64,000 bases of DNA from Hedera helix (GCA_947179155.2 OX359265.1:57795540-57859539), one strand, 5' to 3'; positions 12,501 to 25,455 are shown, counted from the stretch's first letter. Numbers and translations: made by a program. Notes: generated by a model not told the origin, from the letters alone.

Positions 12501-14946
12501 TATGCTTACTGGAAGGGAAATCCTATTGTTGCTGAAACCAGGATGGACCTCCTGAAATGTAATGTCTCTGACAAGCAGGACTGGAATGCTCGCGTCTATG
12601 CCCAGGTAAAAGTTTTCTGTTTGTCATTGTAGTTTTCCGTACAGCTTGACTATTTGTGCTAATCTGCTAATTTAGGACCTACAATTGATAGTGTTTACTC
12701 AGTTACTCTCCATCTCATGCCAATATTAAAAGCTAAATGATCCATCAATTTGAAAACTGTTGTTTATGTCAAAAATTATAGTCTTGAGCTATTCAAATAA
12801 ATGTGCTAAGAAAATTTACCTTTCAGAAGTAATTTCGGAGGTAAAGGATGTCCAAGGATAACAGTACCAAAGTTTTGCTGGTAGTAGCACAAAGTATTTG
12901 AATTAAGAGAGGATATTAATATGAGGGAAGAAATATTGATACTCTACTTCGCAGGGATGCAAGTCAAACCACAAAAAGCAGACCCAAAATTGAAAAACCT
13001 CTAGGTCAGGTTCAGTTTAGTTTAGAACCAAATTGTATAACACGTAATTAAGCAAGCTGTACAAATAATTAAGTGACCTTCTTTCTATTTTGGGATGTCC
13101 CAAATGAAGTGACCTATTTCCACATATCAATGCATTAACATGTTTAATTAGAATATTAATCCCTATCAATGCATACTTTAAGGGTATCAAGGAAAAAATC
13201 ACTTAAATTAACATACAGGGGAGTTATTAATTTTAAATCTATTGTGCATAAATCAACTTACAGAAACAACATATTTCACATAAATAAATATCACTATAAC
13301 TGGAATTTGATCATCATATTCTTATCATTATATTCATTATTCATATCTAATCTATTCTTTCTGGATTATGATTGATTCTCAGCAATTAATTTAGAACCAA
13401 GATTAGTGTACTCTAGATTTTTTTTTACAAATAATCTAGTAACACTAACAAGAACTTAAACCTCAAAATTTCTTCCTGAAAGTTTTTCAGAAAAATTGCA
13501 GGAGTAAAAAGCTCTGTGAGTGGTCTACAGTTGGTTTAAACCCTTAACGTAACAAAAAGTTTTTTCTCATAGATTTCTGCATATCATAGAGACTTCTCCT
13601 GCACAATATATAAAGTTTAGAATGGAAAAGGAAGTGTTGAATTTTTTTAATTCATTTTTCTAATATTTACAGGATTGGGCTCGAGAATCACAGTTAGGTT
13701 ACAAGCAATCAGACTTGGCAAGCCAATGCATTCACAGGTAGATGAGTCACACTTTTGGCTCTTTATTCTTATTGGAGTGAGCAACTGAACATGTATTTTT
13801 CTGCATATTCTTTCATATGTTACTGTGTGTGTTTGTTTCTATTTTTGCTGTTTACTGTGAATTCACATGCAGTCGCATGTAACTCCTTCCATACTATTCC
13901 TATTCATGCAGATATAAAATTTATATAGAAGGATCTGCCTGGTCTGTAAGTGAAAAATATATTCTTGCTTGTGAGTCTGTTACCTTAGTGGTGAAGCCTC
14001 GTTACTATGACTTCTTCACAAGAGGTTTGATGCCAGTGCACCATTATTGGCCAATAAGGGACGATGACAAGTGCAGATCTATTAAGTTTGCTGTTGATTG
14101 GGGTAATAACCACAAGCAGAAGGTAATCTCTAGAGAGAACCATCCCCCACCCCACCCCCAAATTGCTCTAGTTCCATCATTAGTTAATTTCTGTTTGATT
14201 TTCTGGTAGATTGCCTCTTCCATGGGTTTCGAATATATGAAACTCATTTATGATGTAAGCAGTGCTAGGCCATTCTGAGTTTGAGTAGTTCTTTTAATTC
14301 TTAAGAAGCATTTACAAATCATATATTGTCTTCTCAGAACTAGATCGAAATGGAAAAGTTCCGTCAAGGAGCAAAGAACTTTACCCTTCTTGCTATCAAT
14401 TGATCCTCAGAATTGCTGCCAACTATTGTTCTTGAATCCTGTTCATGTGTTGATGAAGATGATATTTGTAAACTTTGTTTTTGAGTCATCTACATAATTT
14501 CCTACTTCGGATCCTCTTTAATATATTTTCACTAAATTTTCTCTTCTTCCTATTTTTTTATTAAGTATTTTTTTACATGAATTTAACAGGCACATGCAAT
14601 TGGCAAGGAGGCAAGCAATTTCATTCAGGAGGATTTGAAGATGGACTATGTTTATGATTACATGTTCCACCTGCTAAACGAATATGCTAAGCTCCTGAGA
14701 TATCAGCCGACTGTACCTCCAAATGCAATTGAACTTTGTTCCGAAACAATGGCCTGCCCAGCAGAAGGATTCACAAAGAAGTTTATGATGGAATCCCTGG
14801 TGAAAGGACCAACAGATAAGAGTCCATGTGTAATGCAGCCTCCCTATGATCCTCCAACTCTTCATTCTGTTCTTAGAAGAAAAGAAAATTCAGTAAAACA
14901 AGTTGAGAATTGGGAAAAACAATATTGGGACAATCACAACAACTAG
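9518..14946 (+). CDS. GT90 protein O-glucosyltransferase (rumi / CAP10 family), 6 exons
   Basis: Predicted exons are 9518-9685, 11319-11917, 12413-12605, 13673-13737, 13912-14122 and 14590-14946. All have GT-AG borders and phases that join cleanly into 530 residues. The start gives a short cytoplasmic tail and then a single hydrophobic anchor (STVITLLFLGAFIS, about residues 34-47), a type II membrane layout typical of Golgi/ER glycosyltransferases. The CAP10 domain follows: PEYFRWIYEDLRPW, FRLVILDGRVYVE, LDLMFDCVDWPV, DIVFPDWSFWGW joined across an intron to PEINIKPW, REPYAYWKGNP, KIYIEGSAWSVSEKYILAC, and VDWGNNHKQK joined to AHAIGKEASNFIQEDL. Family members transfer glucose or xylose to Ser/Thr of proteins; the plant substrates are not defined by sequence. 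The gene appears intact. Intron 1 (1.6 kb) holds no recognisable insert. Confidence 0.93.
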
Positions 14947-16004
14947 ATTTAGATGAATATTCTTTTTTTTCTTCCCATAGATAAATTAGTTTATCATTAC
15001 AGTGTATTTAGTTTAAATTCGTGTCTTTATGGCTTCATAATGTAGTTCACTATCTACAAAGTAGAATTAATACCATCTTATATGAATTTTTCTGGATGAA
15101 TGATAGCTATACACTTCCATCCTTACTTGTTTCAGGTGTAGTAATTTGTTCAGATACAGTGAGATCAAATGTTTGTATACGTAAATACTCTTCTCACTGC
15201 ATAAGATAGGATACTAACCCTCAATTAAAGGAAATCATATTTCATAACTCTTGGTCTGATCTCGCAAGAAGAAGGTATCTGGAGTGATGCTTTTGTAATT
15301 TCTTCTTTATTATGATTGGTAATTTTTTTGCATATACAGCTGACAAGTCCAAGTTCATTCTTATCTAACCGAACGTCAAGAATGGCAAGTGCATTGGAAC
15401 ATAACCAAAGGTATGTATATACCTTCTTCTGTGCAGCTTCTTTGCTACAGACTTGGTACTTGCAAAATCAGGATAAGAGAGGTCAGAAAATGAGGAACTA
15501 TCGTCAGGAAGTAATCATCTTCAACGTAACTGAGACTTGAGATACTTACAAATTCAGGATAAGAGAAAACTATGTTTGTGATGAATTCCACAGGTTCAAT
15601 CCTCTGCACCAAGCAGCCAGCTTTTGATGATCTTCATTGTCATCGATTATTTAGGTGAAATACGAGATTCAAAAACACAAGCAGTAGTTTATTAGAAGAT
15701 AAGCTCTGAGAATCAGATAATCGGCAGATCCAGAAATTAAAGGTACCTTCTAAACACTTGACCTAACATATGAATTTCTTTTGTTTTATCTAATGATGTT
15801 GTAAAAGGGAACATAGAAACCAACACAATTATTTGGAACTAAATCCTTTCATTACAACATCAACTTCAGACCATGAAACTGCCTACCAAACATGGACATT
15901 CATACAAACAAAATAGAGCATATTAACACCTAAACAAGCTGAATCAACTGAGAAAGTCTACACATAATGCCAGCTGATTTGCTGCAATCTTCGCAATTTT
16001 CACC
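14947..16004. other. 3' flank of the GT90 gene, no gene recognised
   Basis: About 1 kb of AT-rich sequence. The open frame at 15316-15540 has no recognisable domain and no clear exon context, so I do not call it. Part of the left end is presumably the 3' untranslated region of the glucosyltransferase gene. Confidence 0.4.
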
Positions 16005-16391
16005 TCACGATGCTGTTGATCTCTTCAGCTTTAGCCTAGCTATTCTCACACCTATTGCCACTACTATCTTGTCTTTGTTCTCCCCCAGAAACCGGAAATA
16101 AGCATGTCTCCAGCTCTTCTTGAACATCAAAACACGATAACTCCCCAAAACCCTGTGAAGAAACCACTCAATATATCAACGTAATACCACACCTTTTCCG
16201 ATTCATGATTCATCATCTGCTTCGCCTTTTTTCTTCACGACTTGCAGTGGTTGGAGCTTGAGAAGATTCATCTTCAAAAGAGCTCGTCTCTCCCCTTCAA
16301 TGCAACCTACATTTCCACCCAAACAGAGTTGGGTAGTTTCGATCAAGAACAAAAGGAGGAAAGAAAGCCCAGCGGTAGAAAGTTTCTCCAT
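16005..16391 (-). pseudogene. collapsed LRR receptor-like protein (RLP) remnant
   Basis: Read on the minus strand, the piece opens with a signal peptide (LSFLLLFLIETTQLCL) followed by CIEGERRALLKMN, the usual start of EIX2/Cf-type receptor-like proteins. It then jumps to an acidic juxtamembrane-like stretch (KKKGEADDES) and a stop. In shifted frames it shows the RLP carboxy terminus: a GFFTGFWGVIV membrane segment, then KSWRHAYFRFLGENKDKI and IARLKLKR, ending with a stop at 16005-16007. The whole LRR array (normally 600-900 residues) is missing, and at least two frame breaks separate the pieces. This is a deletion derivative of an RLP gene with both ends preserved. Confidence 0.8.
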
Positions 16392-16694
16392 TATAGGCGC
16401 ACAAACGAAACTGAAATTGACGATTCAAGCAACTCTTATATATATTAATGAATAGAGACCGGAGTAGTAGCTTACTTTTTCTTATAGATTGTGACTAATG
16501 TTTAAGTGGTATTTATACATGTATTTCCAGGGGCGGAGCCAGGAATATTTTTTGGGGTGTGCTAAGAAAATTATAATATTAAAATTGAGAGGACTATAAA
16601 AATAAACACAACAAAAAACAAGAATTTTATATCCATGGTATGACATTTTAAGTCTATATTCAAAAGTACACAAAATGTAAGACTTTTGTGAATG

Positions 16695-16696
<2 letters not shown>

Positions 16697-16739
<43 letters not shown>
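16697..16739. repeat. (TA)n microsatellite
   Basis: About 21 AT/TA dinucleotides just downstream (transposase sense) of the hAT transposase stop codon, inside the transposon. Confidence 0.95.
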
Positions 16740-16742
<3 letters not shown>

Positions 16743-16744
16743 AC

Positions 16745-19150
16745 CTAACGAAGTGGTACCCTACGTTTCTTAAGAGAATCAAAATCAGCTACTATCAAAT
16801 TTAAATTGATATCTTCAGCAAGTTCTCTTTCAATGTTAAGAATCATGCAATCTTCAAGAAAGTCATCTTCCATCTTGTTACGCAACATTGTTTTGACATG
16901 CTTCATAGCTGAAAATGCTCGTTCTGTCGTTGCCGTAGAAACCGGAAGAGTTAAGACAAGACGAATCAATCGATCAATCAGATGATAGATTTTGTTCTTA
17001 TTTGTTTCAGCTAATCCTTCACATAATTCAGAAATGGTAGACATCTTTTGAAAAATCTGATGATGGGGGACATCAAGCTCATAATGTTGCAATTGGCTTC
17101 GCAAATTACGTAGATCATCCTTAGTGAAATCTGCGGGATAGAATTTTTGTGCAAGATTGCAAATATCGTCAATTTTAAATGATTTGAAAGCATCCTTAGG
17201 ATTCAAAGCTGAACTGAGAATAAGTAGCTCCATTGCCCCTTCAGAGAATCTATGATTTAACTCCATCAACTGAAAATCTATTGCAGCGTTGAATAAATCA
17301 AACTGATAATAATGATTGACAGTGATTGTATCACGCTGCTGACAAGAACGACCTGTACCCATCTTATAAGAGGCACTCATATCAGGCATATCAATGTCCT
17401 GCTCTTTGCAAAATGATTCCACCCTCGAAAAGAAGGAACACCAACCATTTTCTCTTAGTTTCTGCAAGAGAGATTTTGTAGTTGAGACAAGATTCATAGC
17501 ATTTACGATGTCTTGAGATTTTTGTTGCATTGCTTGACAAAGTAAATCCGTGATTCCCATTATCTCATTCAACAAATGTAAGATAAATATAAATTTAAAA
17601 TCTCCCATTGCCTCATACACACCCATTGCTTCCGCACGTATAGACTGTTTTTGCCCATTTGTTATAAGATTTTCAATAATTGTACGAGATGGAGCAAATA
17701 GATCTATTAAACTACTCACAGAACGAAAATGAGAGCTTCAACGAGTAGCACCTGCTCGTTGCAAAGTCTTGATTTGAGTGGCCCCTCTACCAGTCTCAAC
17801 TTCACCCGTTCCTATCTGATTAACAAATTCAATTTCTTGAGCCAATTGTAACTCACCATGGCGCTTGGGAGAAGCCGTGACAAGATTGACAATAGAATTT
17901 AGTTTTGAATAAAATAACTATATCTCATGAACATCTTTAGACGCTGCAACTAATGCGAGTTGTAGTTGATGGGCAAAACAGTGAACGTAATAAGCATAAG
18001 GACACTCTTTCATAAATAATGCTTGCAATCCATTCCAAACCCCACGCATGTTGCTTGCACCATCATATCCTTGACCTCTCATGTCATGAATTTGGAGATC
18101 ATAAAAATCAAGCACCTCTGATATTGCTTCTTTAAGAGTTACGGCAGTGGTATCTTTAACACTCGCAATTCCAAAGAATCGTTCCCGAAGCAGACCACTC
18201 TTGTCAACAAATCTTAAGACAATGGCCATTTGTTCTCTATTCGATGCATCTTGTGCTTCATCAACCAAAATGCAAAACGGAGCTATCCCAACTTCTTCAC
18301 GAATCTTACGCCTCACTGCATCACCAAGAATATGCAAAACTTCCTTTTGAATCATTGGAGAAGTATACTTAGCATTTTTGGGAGCATTTTCTAAGACAAC
18401 TTCAGCAACCTTTTCATTTGACATTGCTGAAAACTTGACAAGTTCAAGAAAATTGCCACGATTTCTTGATTTTGGAGATTCATCATGACCTCTAAAAGAA
18501 CACCCTTGAAATGCTAGCCATCGGATACAACCAATTGTTGTCTTGAGACGCAACTGATTCTTCATCACCATCTCTTTAGACTGGGCATTTAACACCCTTT
18601 CAATATGCCGAGAACTATTCATTAAATCATATTGTGCTTGCACGTTACTCAAGTGTGTTGAGACGGGACCTCTCACGTGTTGTAAAAAAGCACATTTGGG
18701 TCCACTAACCCTTTTCCAAGCATTGAAACCATCAATAGTAAATGCAGGACGACTTGGAGGATTAGTTTCGAAAAGAAAGCACGGGAAACAAAATGCTTTA
18801 TTTTTTTCCGGAGAATACTCGAGCCAAGAAAATTTAATAAACCAAGAACTTTGAAATCGACGCAATTGTTTCCCGTCATGGGTAGCTTTATACTCTTGGA
18901 GAATGGGTTTATATGGCCCCGCCTTAATAAACTTCCGCCTAAACTCCTCCCGTTTATTTACGGGTTGTTCCCATATTTGAATACGCAAGGCAGGATCCCG
19001 AATGAAAGTACTATCATCGGAAGTTGTAGGTGCAGTCCCAATATGTGTGGAAGCTAAAGAAGTGTCATTCTTCGATTTCTCACAACTTGTTGGTTTAAAG
19101 AATGAAAATATATTTTTTTGTGAATTTGATTCTTGACGAGCGTTTGACAT
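16745..19150 (-). pseudogene. hAT transposase (TTF zinc finger / DUF4371 type) with two in-frame stops
   Basis: A single frame of 802 codons runs from 19150 to 16745, interrupted only by TAG at 17918-17920 and TGA at 17738-17740. Order of features: basic N terminus; TTF-type zinc finger (FSWLEYSPEKNKAFCFPCFLF region); catalytic core with ILVDEAQDAS and GQGYDGASNMRG supplying the likely catalytic Asp residues; a CFAHQLQLAL motif; and a C-terminal hAT dimerization region (LPVSTATTERAFSAMKHVK). By family alignment from general knowledge, both stops sit where Trp is usual (before LFYSKLNS and before SSHF), so each would be a G-to-A change of TGG. The copy cannot make full-length transposase, but the rest is preserved, so it died recently. 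Confidence 0.9.
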
Positions 19151-19362
19151 TTAACCTAAAAAAATAATAAACCAAAAATTCAATTCAAACAGTCAAGCAA
19201 GCAAGCAAGTTCATGTCATTTGGTGTCACACTGTCACATTTAATGAACTACACTGGTCATTAATTATCAACTAGACAACTACTGAACTGCAAAACATCAA
19301 AACCACCAAAATGAGGCAATGAGCAACACCAAACTGTGAAACTGTCCAAACATAGATTAAAA

Positions 19363-19492
19363 CCCAATTAAATTCATAGAAGTAAAAAGCAACCACGTTT
19401 ATTGTAATATACCCAAAACCTAATTAAATTCATAGAAGCAAAAAGCAAAATACCCAATTAAATTCATAGAAGCAAAAAAGCAAAATACCCAA
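19363..19492. repeat. short direct repeats upstream of the transposase frame
   Basis: Three to four copies of a ~33-base unit containing CCCAATTAAATTCATAGAAG followed by CAAAAAGCAAAATA. The array lies inside the hAT element between the transposase start and the right end. It could be a subterminal transposase-binding region, although hAT subterminal motifs are usually shorter. Confidence 0.75.
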
Positions 19493-19898
19493 TTTTTGTT
19501 TGTGTTCAACAGCGACAATGGCAAGGTCTGGTCCGGTGTCGGCGGTGCGGCGGTGGCCGCGGTGTGCTCTGTTGCTCTACTAGACAGGATAGAGAGAGAT
19601 GGCTGGATGGGACTTCCGGACTTGCCGTCGCCGACTTGGGAGATTTCAGATTTGGGGGTTCTGGTTCGGTGGTTCCACGATTGGCGTAGCTTTACCTTTT
19701 AAGTTTGTTGTTTGCTTTGTTTTAATATTTTAATGGTCCACTAATGGATTTGCTGGGAAGTCTTGGGCTTGGCGTTTTGTTGCTTCTTTGGCCGGTTAAT
19801 ACTTAATAATATATGTAGTAAATTTTTTTTTATCTGTCTTGGGCTGGGCCAGGCTATAGCCCTCCCAGCCCTCTCTATGCTCCGCCTCTGTGTATTTC

Positions 19899-22265
19899 CG
19901 TTATCAAATCAGCAGAAATTGATTAATGTTGTGATTGAAAACTTCTCAATTCTTGTTTACTTTAAAGGCTTAAACAACGGAGTAGGCTCCTCTCCAATTT
20001 CTACCAATTATATAAAATAGGGATGTATTATATCATCATTTGTATAAACCATCAATCAGTCCTTCCATTCTTACTTGATATTTCTCTGATCATGGATTAA
20101 AGATAAGTGGATCCAACTAGTAAGAGAAATAAATCACAAAATTCTTTTCGGCCGGAACCGTCTAATACTTTCATTGTGAGAATTAGTATTGGAGCCAGGA
20201 AGAAGATGATCGAGAAAATATATAACGGGAGTAAGAGGTTTTAGAGCCATCAATAGAGAGTTAGAGGTAACCTTCACCTTTAGGGGTTCTTCAAATGTAT
20301 AGATACTTGCTTAAGTCAATCACATACTTTAAGTTTTTCCTAGTGATGACGTTTTATCTCATTATTGGTTGAGATTGTATATTAACGTGCAAAAGGTGTC
20401 CATGTCTTCATCATTGCATTCTCTAGACTACTGTCAAGTATCATTGCAAGGAGTTTCGTTCTTAATTCAGGGCAGCGATAATTATGGAGGAGAGGAATAG
20501 GGTCGTCATACTTCCCGATGTCCCTTAATTTATCGTTTAGTTTGAAGGAGTCTAGTGTCAAAGACCCAAAAGTTTATTTAAATTCGAAGGTCTGAGAAGA
20601 ATTCTATCAAGACTAACATATCCTAATAAAGCTTATAATAGATTCTTCGTCAATCGTCACCTTCAACTCCTGCTTGTGAGAGATCCGGGAAAGATCGTCA
20701 ATGTGTATAAAATTTATCATTTAAAACTAACAAATTATTATATACTCTGTTACAAGGCAATTTTGTCTCGTAGATTTTTATAATACAGTTTAGCTGGAAC
20801 AACTTGGTGATTATCCATTTGTCACATGCTATTTAAAAGTTTGTCTCGTAGATTTTATAATCTTGTTTAGCTGGAACTTAAGTATTTAAAAATAACAAGT
20901 TTGATAGTCTGTGTGATGCATGGGTTAGTTTATATAATTTTTTTATAATTATTTAATAATTTTTTATTAATATATTTATTATTTTTTACTGACATAATAC
21001 ATATATAATGTTAATAATTTGGTTTAGCATATTCTATTACAATTAAAAAAAAATAATTACTTTTAATATTATGTGATAAAAAATTACAAATTAATTGTTA
21101 AGAAGAAACTTTTCATATTTCTGTGTACACAATTTGAGAGAAATTAATTATATTTATTTAAGTAAAATTATATATAACTTTTAATATTTCAAGAAGAAAT
21201 TTTTTTTATTCTTCATCCATAACTCAAGTGAAATTAATTGTAATTATTATACCACATTAAATATAATAATACTATTTGAGTTAATTCATCAATCGGAATG
21301 AATTAACCCATTTTAATAAATTTTAATTTTTGACTTAAGGTAATGTAATTGGTAGTCGGAAATAAATGTGACTGACACTTAGAAGTGTGCAATGCTCCCA
21401 TAATGGAATGGGTGGGAAAGTAAATAACATAAGCAAAAAATTTAGGAAATTGATATTTTTTTTTTATGATATTTTTACATGTAGGACTCATATATAGAGT
21501 TTATAACAACGATATAATCGTCGTTATATATCTATAATGACACTTTTTGTGGGACTTACATATTGAAATACTAAAATTTCACGTGAAAATATCAGTTTTC
21601 AAAATTTATAATCAATGTAATACTCTCTACACTATAACAAAATTAATATAAAGATAAAATAGTAATAACAAAACGTACAAATGTTGTCCTTTTTTTTTTC
21701 TATCATAATTTAAGTTTTTCTTTTTTTTCTTTTCCGTTCAAAACTCCCAAGTTATTGCCCCATATAACATCACCTAACGTGGATGCTATTATTTCTTCAA
21801 TCAAACGCCTTTGACGTAGACAGGGGCAGGCTGAAACTAATTTTTACTATTAATGGAATAAAGAAAAGAGGTCATACTGGAAGTTTGTGTAAAAATAATC
21901 TCGTCTTCAGTTGTATATGAATATGGGTAGATTTATGATCCCTCTCGATTAAATACCATACTTAACCCTTGCAAATTTTTGTATTAAGTTGTTTCTGTTT
22001 TAACCCTTTTCATACGGCAATCACAAGTCTTAACTCTGTATCTGGTCTTGTTGAGAGCTTCCAGGTGTGAATAAAGTCGATTGAAAGACCTTAAAAATTC
22101 CAAGTCTACCTTAATCTATTACAACATGTAGCTTCATAGCTTTTCTTGCACTTAGAGCACGTCGAAATGAGTTGTTGATAGAAATCTTAGTCTTGCGAAA
22201 ACTAAAGGGTAAGAGAGAACACAACTACTCTGTCAACTACTCTGTTAACTTTTGTTGTGCTGTGC
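19899..22265. other. gene-free stretch between the hAT element and the RLP pseudogene
   Basis: No convincing coding sequence. Two imperfect copies of a ~40-base block (GTCTCGTAGATTTTTATAAT then GTTTAGCTGGAAC) occur at about 20765 and 20843. A small palindromic stretch (AACGATATAATCGTCGTTAT) lies near 21507. The last 200 bases are presumably the old promoter of the RLP. Confidence 0.4.
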
Positions 22266-25200
22266 ATGAATATAATCATGGCTACATTCATAATAGCGGC
22301 CACTATTTTGAGCTCTTGTTATGACTACTCTTACTCTCATGTAGCAGCCTGCACGGAGAGTGAGAAACAAGCTCTTGTAAACTCGAAGCAAGATCTTACT
22401 GATCCTTCTAATCGACTCTCCTCTTGGGATGCTGAAATTGAAGATGATTGTTGTAGATGGATTGGAATTGTTTGCGACAATATCACTGGCCATGTTCGTG
22501 AGCTCCACCTTCAAAATCCTTATGATGACTATAATTATCTTTACCATACTTATGCTGACGAAGATGCTCATAAGAGGTTGAACTTGGGTGGCCAAATTAA
22601 TCCATCTTTGCTAAACTTAAAGCATCTGAGCTACCTGGATCTAAGTGGGAATGATTTTCAAGGAATTCCAATTCCGAACTTCATTGGATCTCTGGCAAGT
22701 CTACGCTATCTTAATTTGTCAAGAGCAGGATTTGGAGGAACCATTTCTCCTCATCTCGGAAATCTCTCGAGTTTACAATCTTTAGGTCTAAGAGGTTCTC
22801 TTTATGGGTATGTGCTGGATGCCGGGAATCTTAAATGGCTTTCAACTCTTTCTTCATTGGAACATCTTGATATAAGTTATGTGAGCCTTAAGAAAGCACC
22901 TAGTTGGCTACAAGTGATTAACAAGCTCTCGCATCTGGTAGAATTACGCTCATCTCATTGTCAACTTGATTCTATTCCTGATCCACTACATAATCTTAAT
23001 TTCACTTCTCTGTCATTGCTTGATATCTCTTCTAACAATTTTGGAAGCTTGATGATGCCCAATTGGATTTTCAGTCTAAGCAACCTTGTCTCTCTCGATC
23101 TAAGTTCAAATAACTTTGCTGGTCCAATTCCATCAGGTCTCCAGAACATGACCGGTCTTAGAAGACTTGATATGAGTGGGAATCATGTCAATTCCACCAT
23201 TCCCAATTGGCTGTACAATCTTAGCCATCTCGAGGTGCTCAAGCTTAAAGATGCTTTCCTGCAAGGTGGGATTTCAAGTGCTATTAGAAACTTGACATCT
23301 GTCATCGCCCTCGACTTATCGAGTAATGAACTAGAAGGAAAAATACCTTCTAGTTTATTGGGAGACCTTTGCAGAGAACTTGATTTGTCGAGTAACAAAT
23401 TAGAGGGAGAAATATCGGAGCTCTTTCTTCGGAGTCCATCCGAATGCAGTCCAACTACTTTGGAATCATTGAAAGTGTATATGAATCGACTCTCGGGTCA
23501 TTTAACCGATCAAGTTGGACGATTCAAAAATCTAAGTACCTAGGTATTAGCAGTAATTCAATTCCTGGGCCAATTCCAAAGAGTATTGGAAAGCTTTCGA
23601 AGCTACAAAGACTTGATATTGATAATAATTTGCTGGAAGGTGTCATCTCTGAAGCTCATCTTGCTAATCTCACAGCTCTGAGAGCCTTATTTGCAGGTGA
23701 CAACCGAGTCAGTGTAAGGATAAGCCCTAACTGGAAACCTCCCTTTCAACTTCAATCCTTGAACTTCAAGGGCTTGAATTTGGGCCCTGAATCTCCAATG
23801 TGGCTCCGATCACAGAAGGATGACTTCAGGAGTTTAGACTTGTCTTCCACCCGGATTGCAGACAGAATTCCAGATTGGTTCTGGAATATTTCATCTCAAT
23901 TTTCGTTTTTAGATCTGTCTGACAACCAAATCCATGGACAGCTCCCTTATATTCTAAATAATTCAGAAAGTTTTTTCTTGGGCTCTAATAAATTGACTGG
24001 CACATTACCTCATGTTTCCTCTACCGTAAATATCCTGAATCTTTCCAACAATTCAATTTCAGGAGATATCTCCCATTTCCTTTGTGATGAACCAACTGAG
24101 TTGGTTTACCTCAATCTGGAGGATAATCTTTTGTCAGGAGAAATTCCCAACTGCTGGATGAATTGGAACTCGGCCCCAATTATCCAACTCAGAAACAACA
24201 ATTTGACTGGGAAAATCCCTATCCTCTCTTCCAACATAACATTTCTGGATCTTTCTAACAATTCATTGTCTGGAGATCTCTCCCATTTCTTGTGTGATAA
24301 GAAAGAGGAACCTAATTTCATGGATTACCTAAATTTGGAGAAAAATCTGTTATCCGGAGAAATACTCAACTGCTGGATGAACTGGAACGCAATGGCAGTT
24401 ATCATACTTGGAGGAAACAATTTGAGTGGGAATATCCCAAGCTCCATGGGAACTTTATCACGCCTCAAGTCCTTACATTTGCGTCGCAACAGCTTATCTG
24501 GACAAGTGCCTTCAGCTTTGCAAAACTGTACAGGCTTAGCAGCACTCGATCTTGGTGAGAATCATTTTGTTGGAAGAATACCAAATTGGTTGGGGGATAT
24601 CTTCTCCAAATTGATGGTTCTTGGTCTCCGTTCGAATAAATTTCATGGTGAAATTCCTTCTCAACTTTGTTACCTCCAAAATCTCCAAATTTTGGACCTT
24701 GCAAACAACAGTTTATCTGGAAGTTTACCACAGTGCCTGGAAAATTTGACCACTATGACTGTGAGACGTACCTCATTTGGTCACAATTATATCTTTGAGA
24801 TTTCTGGAGGCTGCAGTTTTTGGAGAATTTATTGATAATGCATTTGTGGTTATAAAAAGGAAGAGAGGTTCATTATGATAAGATCCTTAGATTTGTATCA
24901 AGCTTGGACGTATCAAACAACTTCATATCGGGAGAAATCCCCAAGGAGTTAACAACTCTCCAGGGATTGATTTCTTTGAACTTGTCAAATAATCATTTGG
25001 TTGGAAAGATGCCAGACAAGATCGGTGACATGAACTCACTAGAATCAATTGACTTGTCTAGAAACAAACTTTCTGGCGAAATTCCTCCTAGCATGTCAGG
25101 TTTGACCTTTTTGAGTCACTTGAATGTTTCGTATAACAATTTGACAGGGAAAATTCCATTGAGCACCCAACTCCAGAGCTTTAATGCTTCAAGCTTCATT

Positions 25201-25455
25201 GGCAATGCTGGACTTTGTGGAGCTCCACTTGCACAGAATTGCAGTAGTACTGATGGTGTGACAATACCTGATATTCCAAAGGGAGGAGGTATTCAAGTGG
25301 ATGGGTTTTATTTGAGCATGGTAATAGGATTTGTGTTGAGTTTTTGGGGTGTTTGTGGTCCTTTACTGTACAGCAGCTCATGGAGGCGCGTCTATTATCA
25401 TTATCTAGAGCGAATGTGGTACAAGCTTTCAGTTGTTTCCAGCAAATGCACTTAG
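22266..25455 (+). pseudogene. LRR receptor-like protein (EIX2/Cf type), nearly full length but frameshifted
   Basis: Three consecutive open stretches in different frames make up one intronless RLP of roughly 1,060 codons. The first (22266 to about 23540) has a signal peptide, the N-terminal cap ACTESEKQALVNSK ... DDCCRWIGIVCD, and LRRs of the plant extracellular type (LxxLxxLDLSGNDFxG). The second (from about 23535 to 24835) continues the LRRs, with two near-identical islands each containing LSGEI(P/L)NCWMNWN. The third (24904-25455) has the last LRRs, the C-terminal cap SSFIGNAGLCGAPL, a membrane segment (SMVIGFVLSFWGVCGPLL) and a short basic tail. Frame changes lie near 23535 and between 24780 and 24900; the second junction also has extra stops. 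RLPs are cell-surface receptors without a kinase domain. Sequencing error is possible for the first shift but less likely for the second. Confidence 0.88.

Larger units (their letters stand above)
16528..19890 (-). mobile_element. hAT-superfamily DNA transposon (3.36 kb) with TIRs and perfect 8-bp target duplication
   Basis: Left end CAGGGGCGGAGCCAGG; right end (reverse complement) CAGAGGCGGAGCATAG. The perfect 8-bp duplication TGTATTTC occupies 16520-16527 and 19891-19898. Inside is a transposase-like reading frame on the minus strand (16745-19150), a TA microsatellite, and a short repeat array upstream of the frame. Eight-base target duplications and CAGGGGCGGA-type ends are established hallmarks of hAT elements. 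The perfect duplication suggests a fairly recent insertion. It landed 136 bases upstream of the RLP remnant. Confidence 0.95.

Noticed and set aside
13075..13125. Block TTTTGGGATGTCCCAAATGA, similar to the inner part of Stowaway MITEs
   Set aside because: It is a short palindrome only; termini and a TA duplication could not be identified, so at most it is a fragment.
15316..15540. Possible small gene downstream of GT90
   Set aside because: No domain, no homologous pattern recognised, and it lies within probable 3' flank.
19496..19702. GC-richer open frame of 68 codons inside the hAT element
   Set aside because: It lies in the transposon's 5' region opposite to the transposase, with no recognisable domain or splice context.
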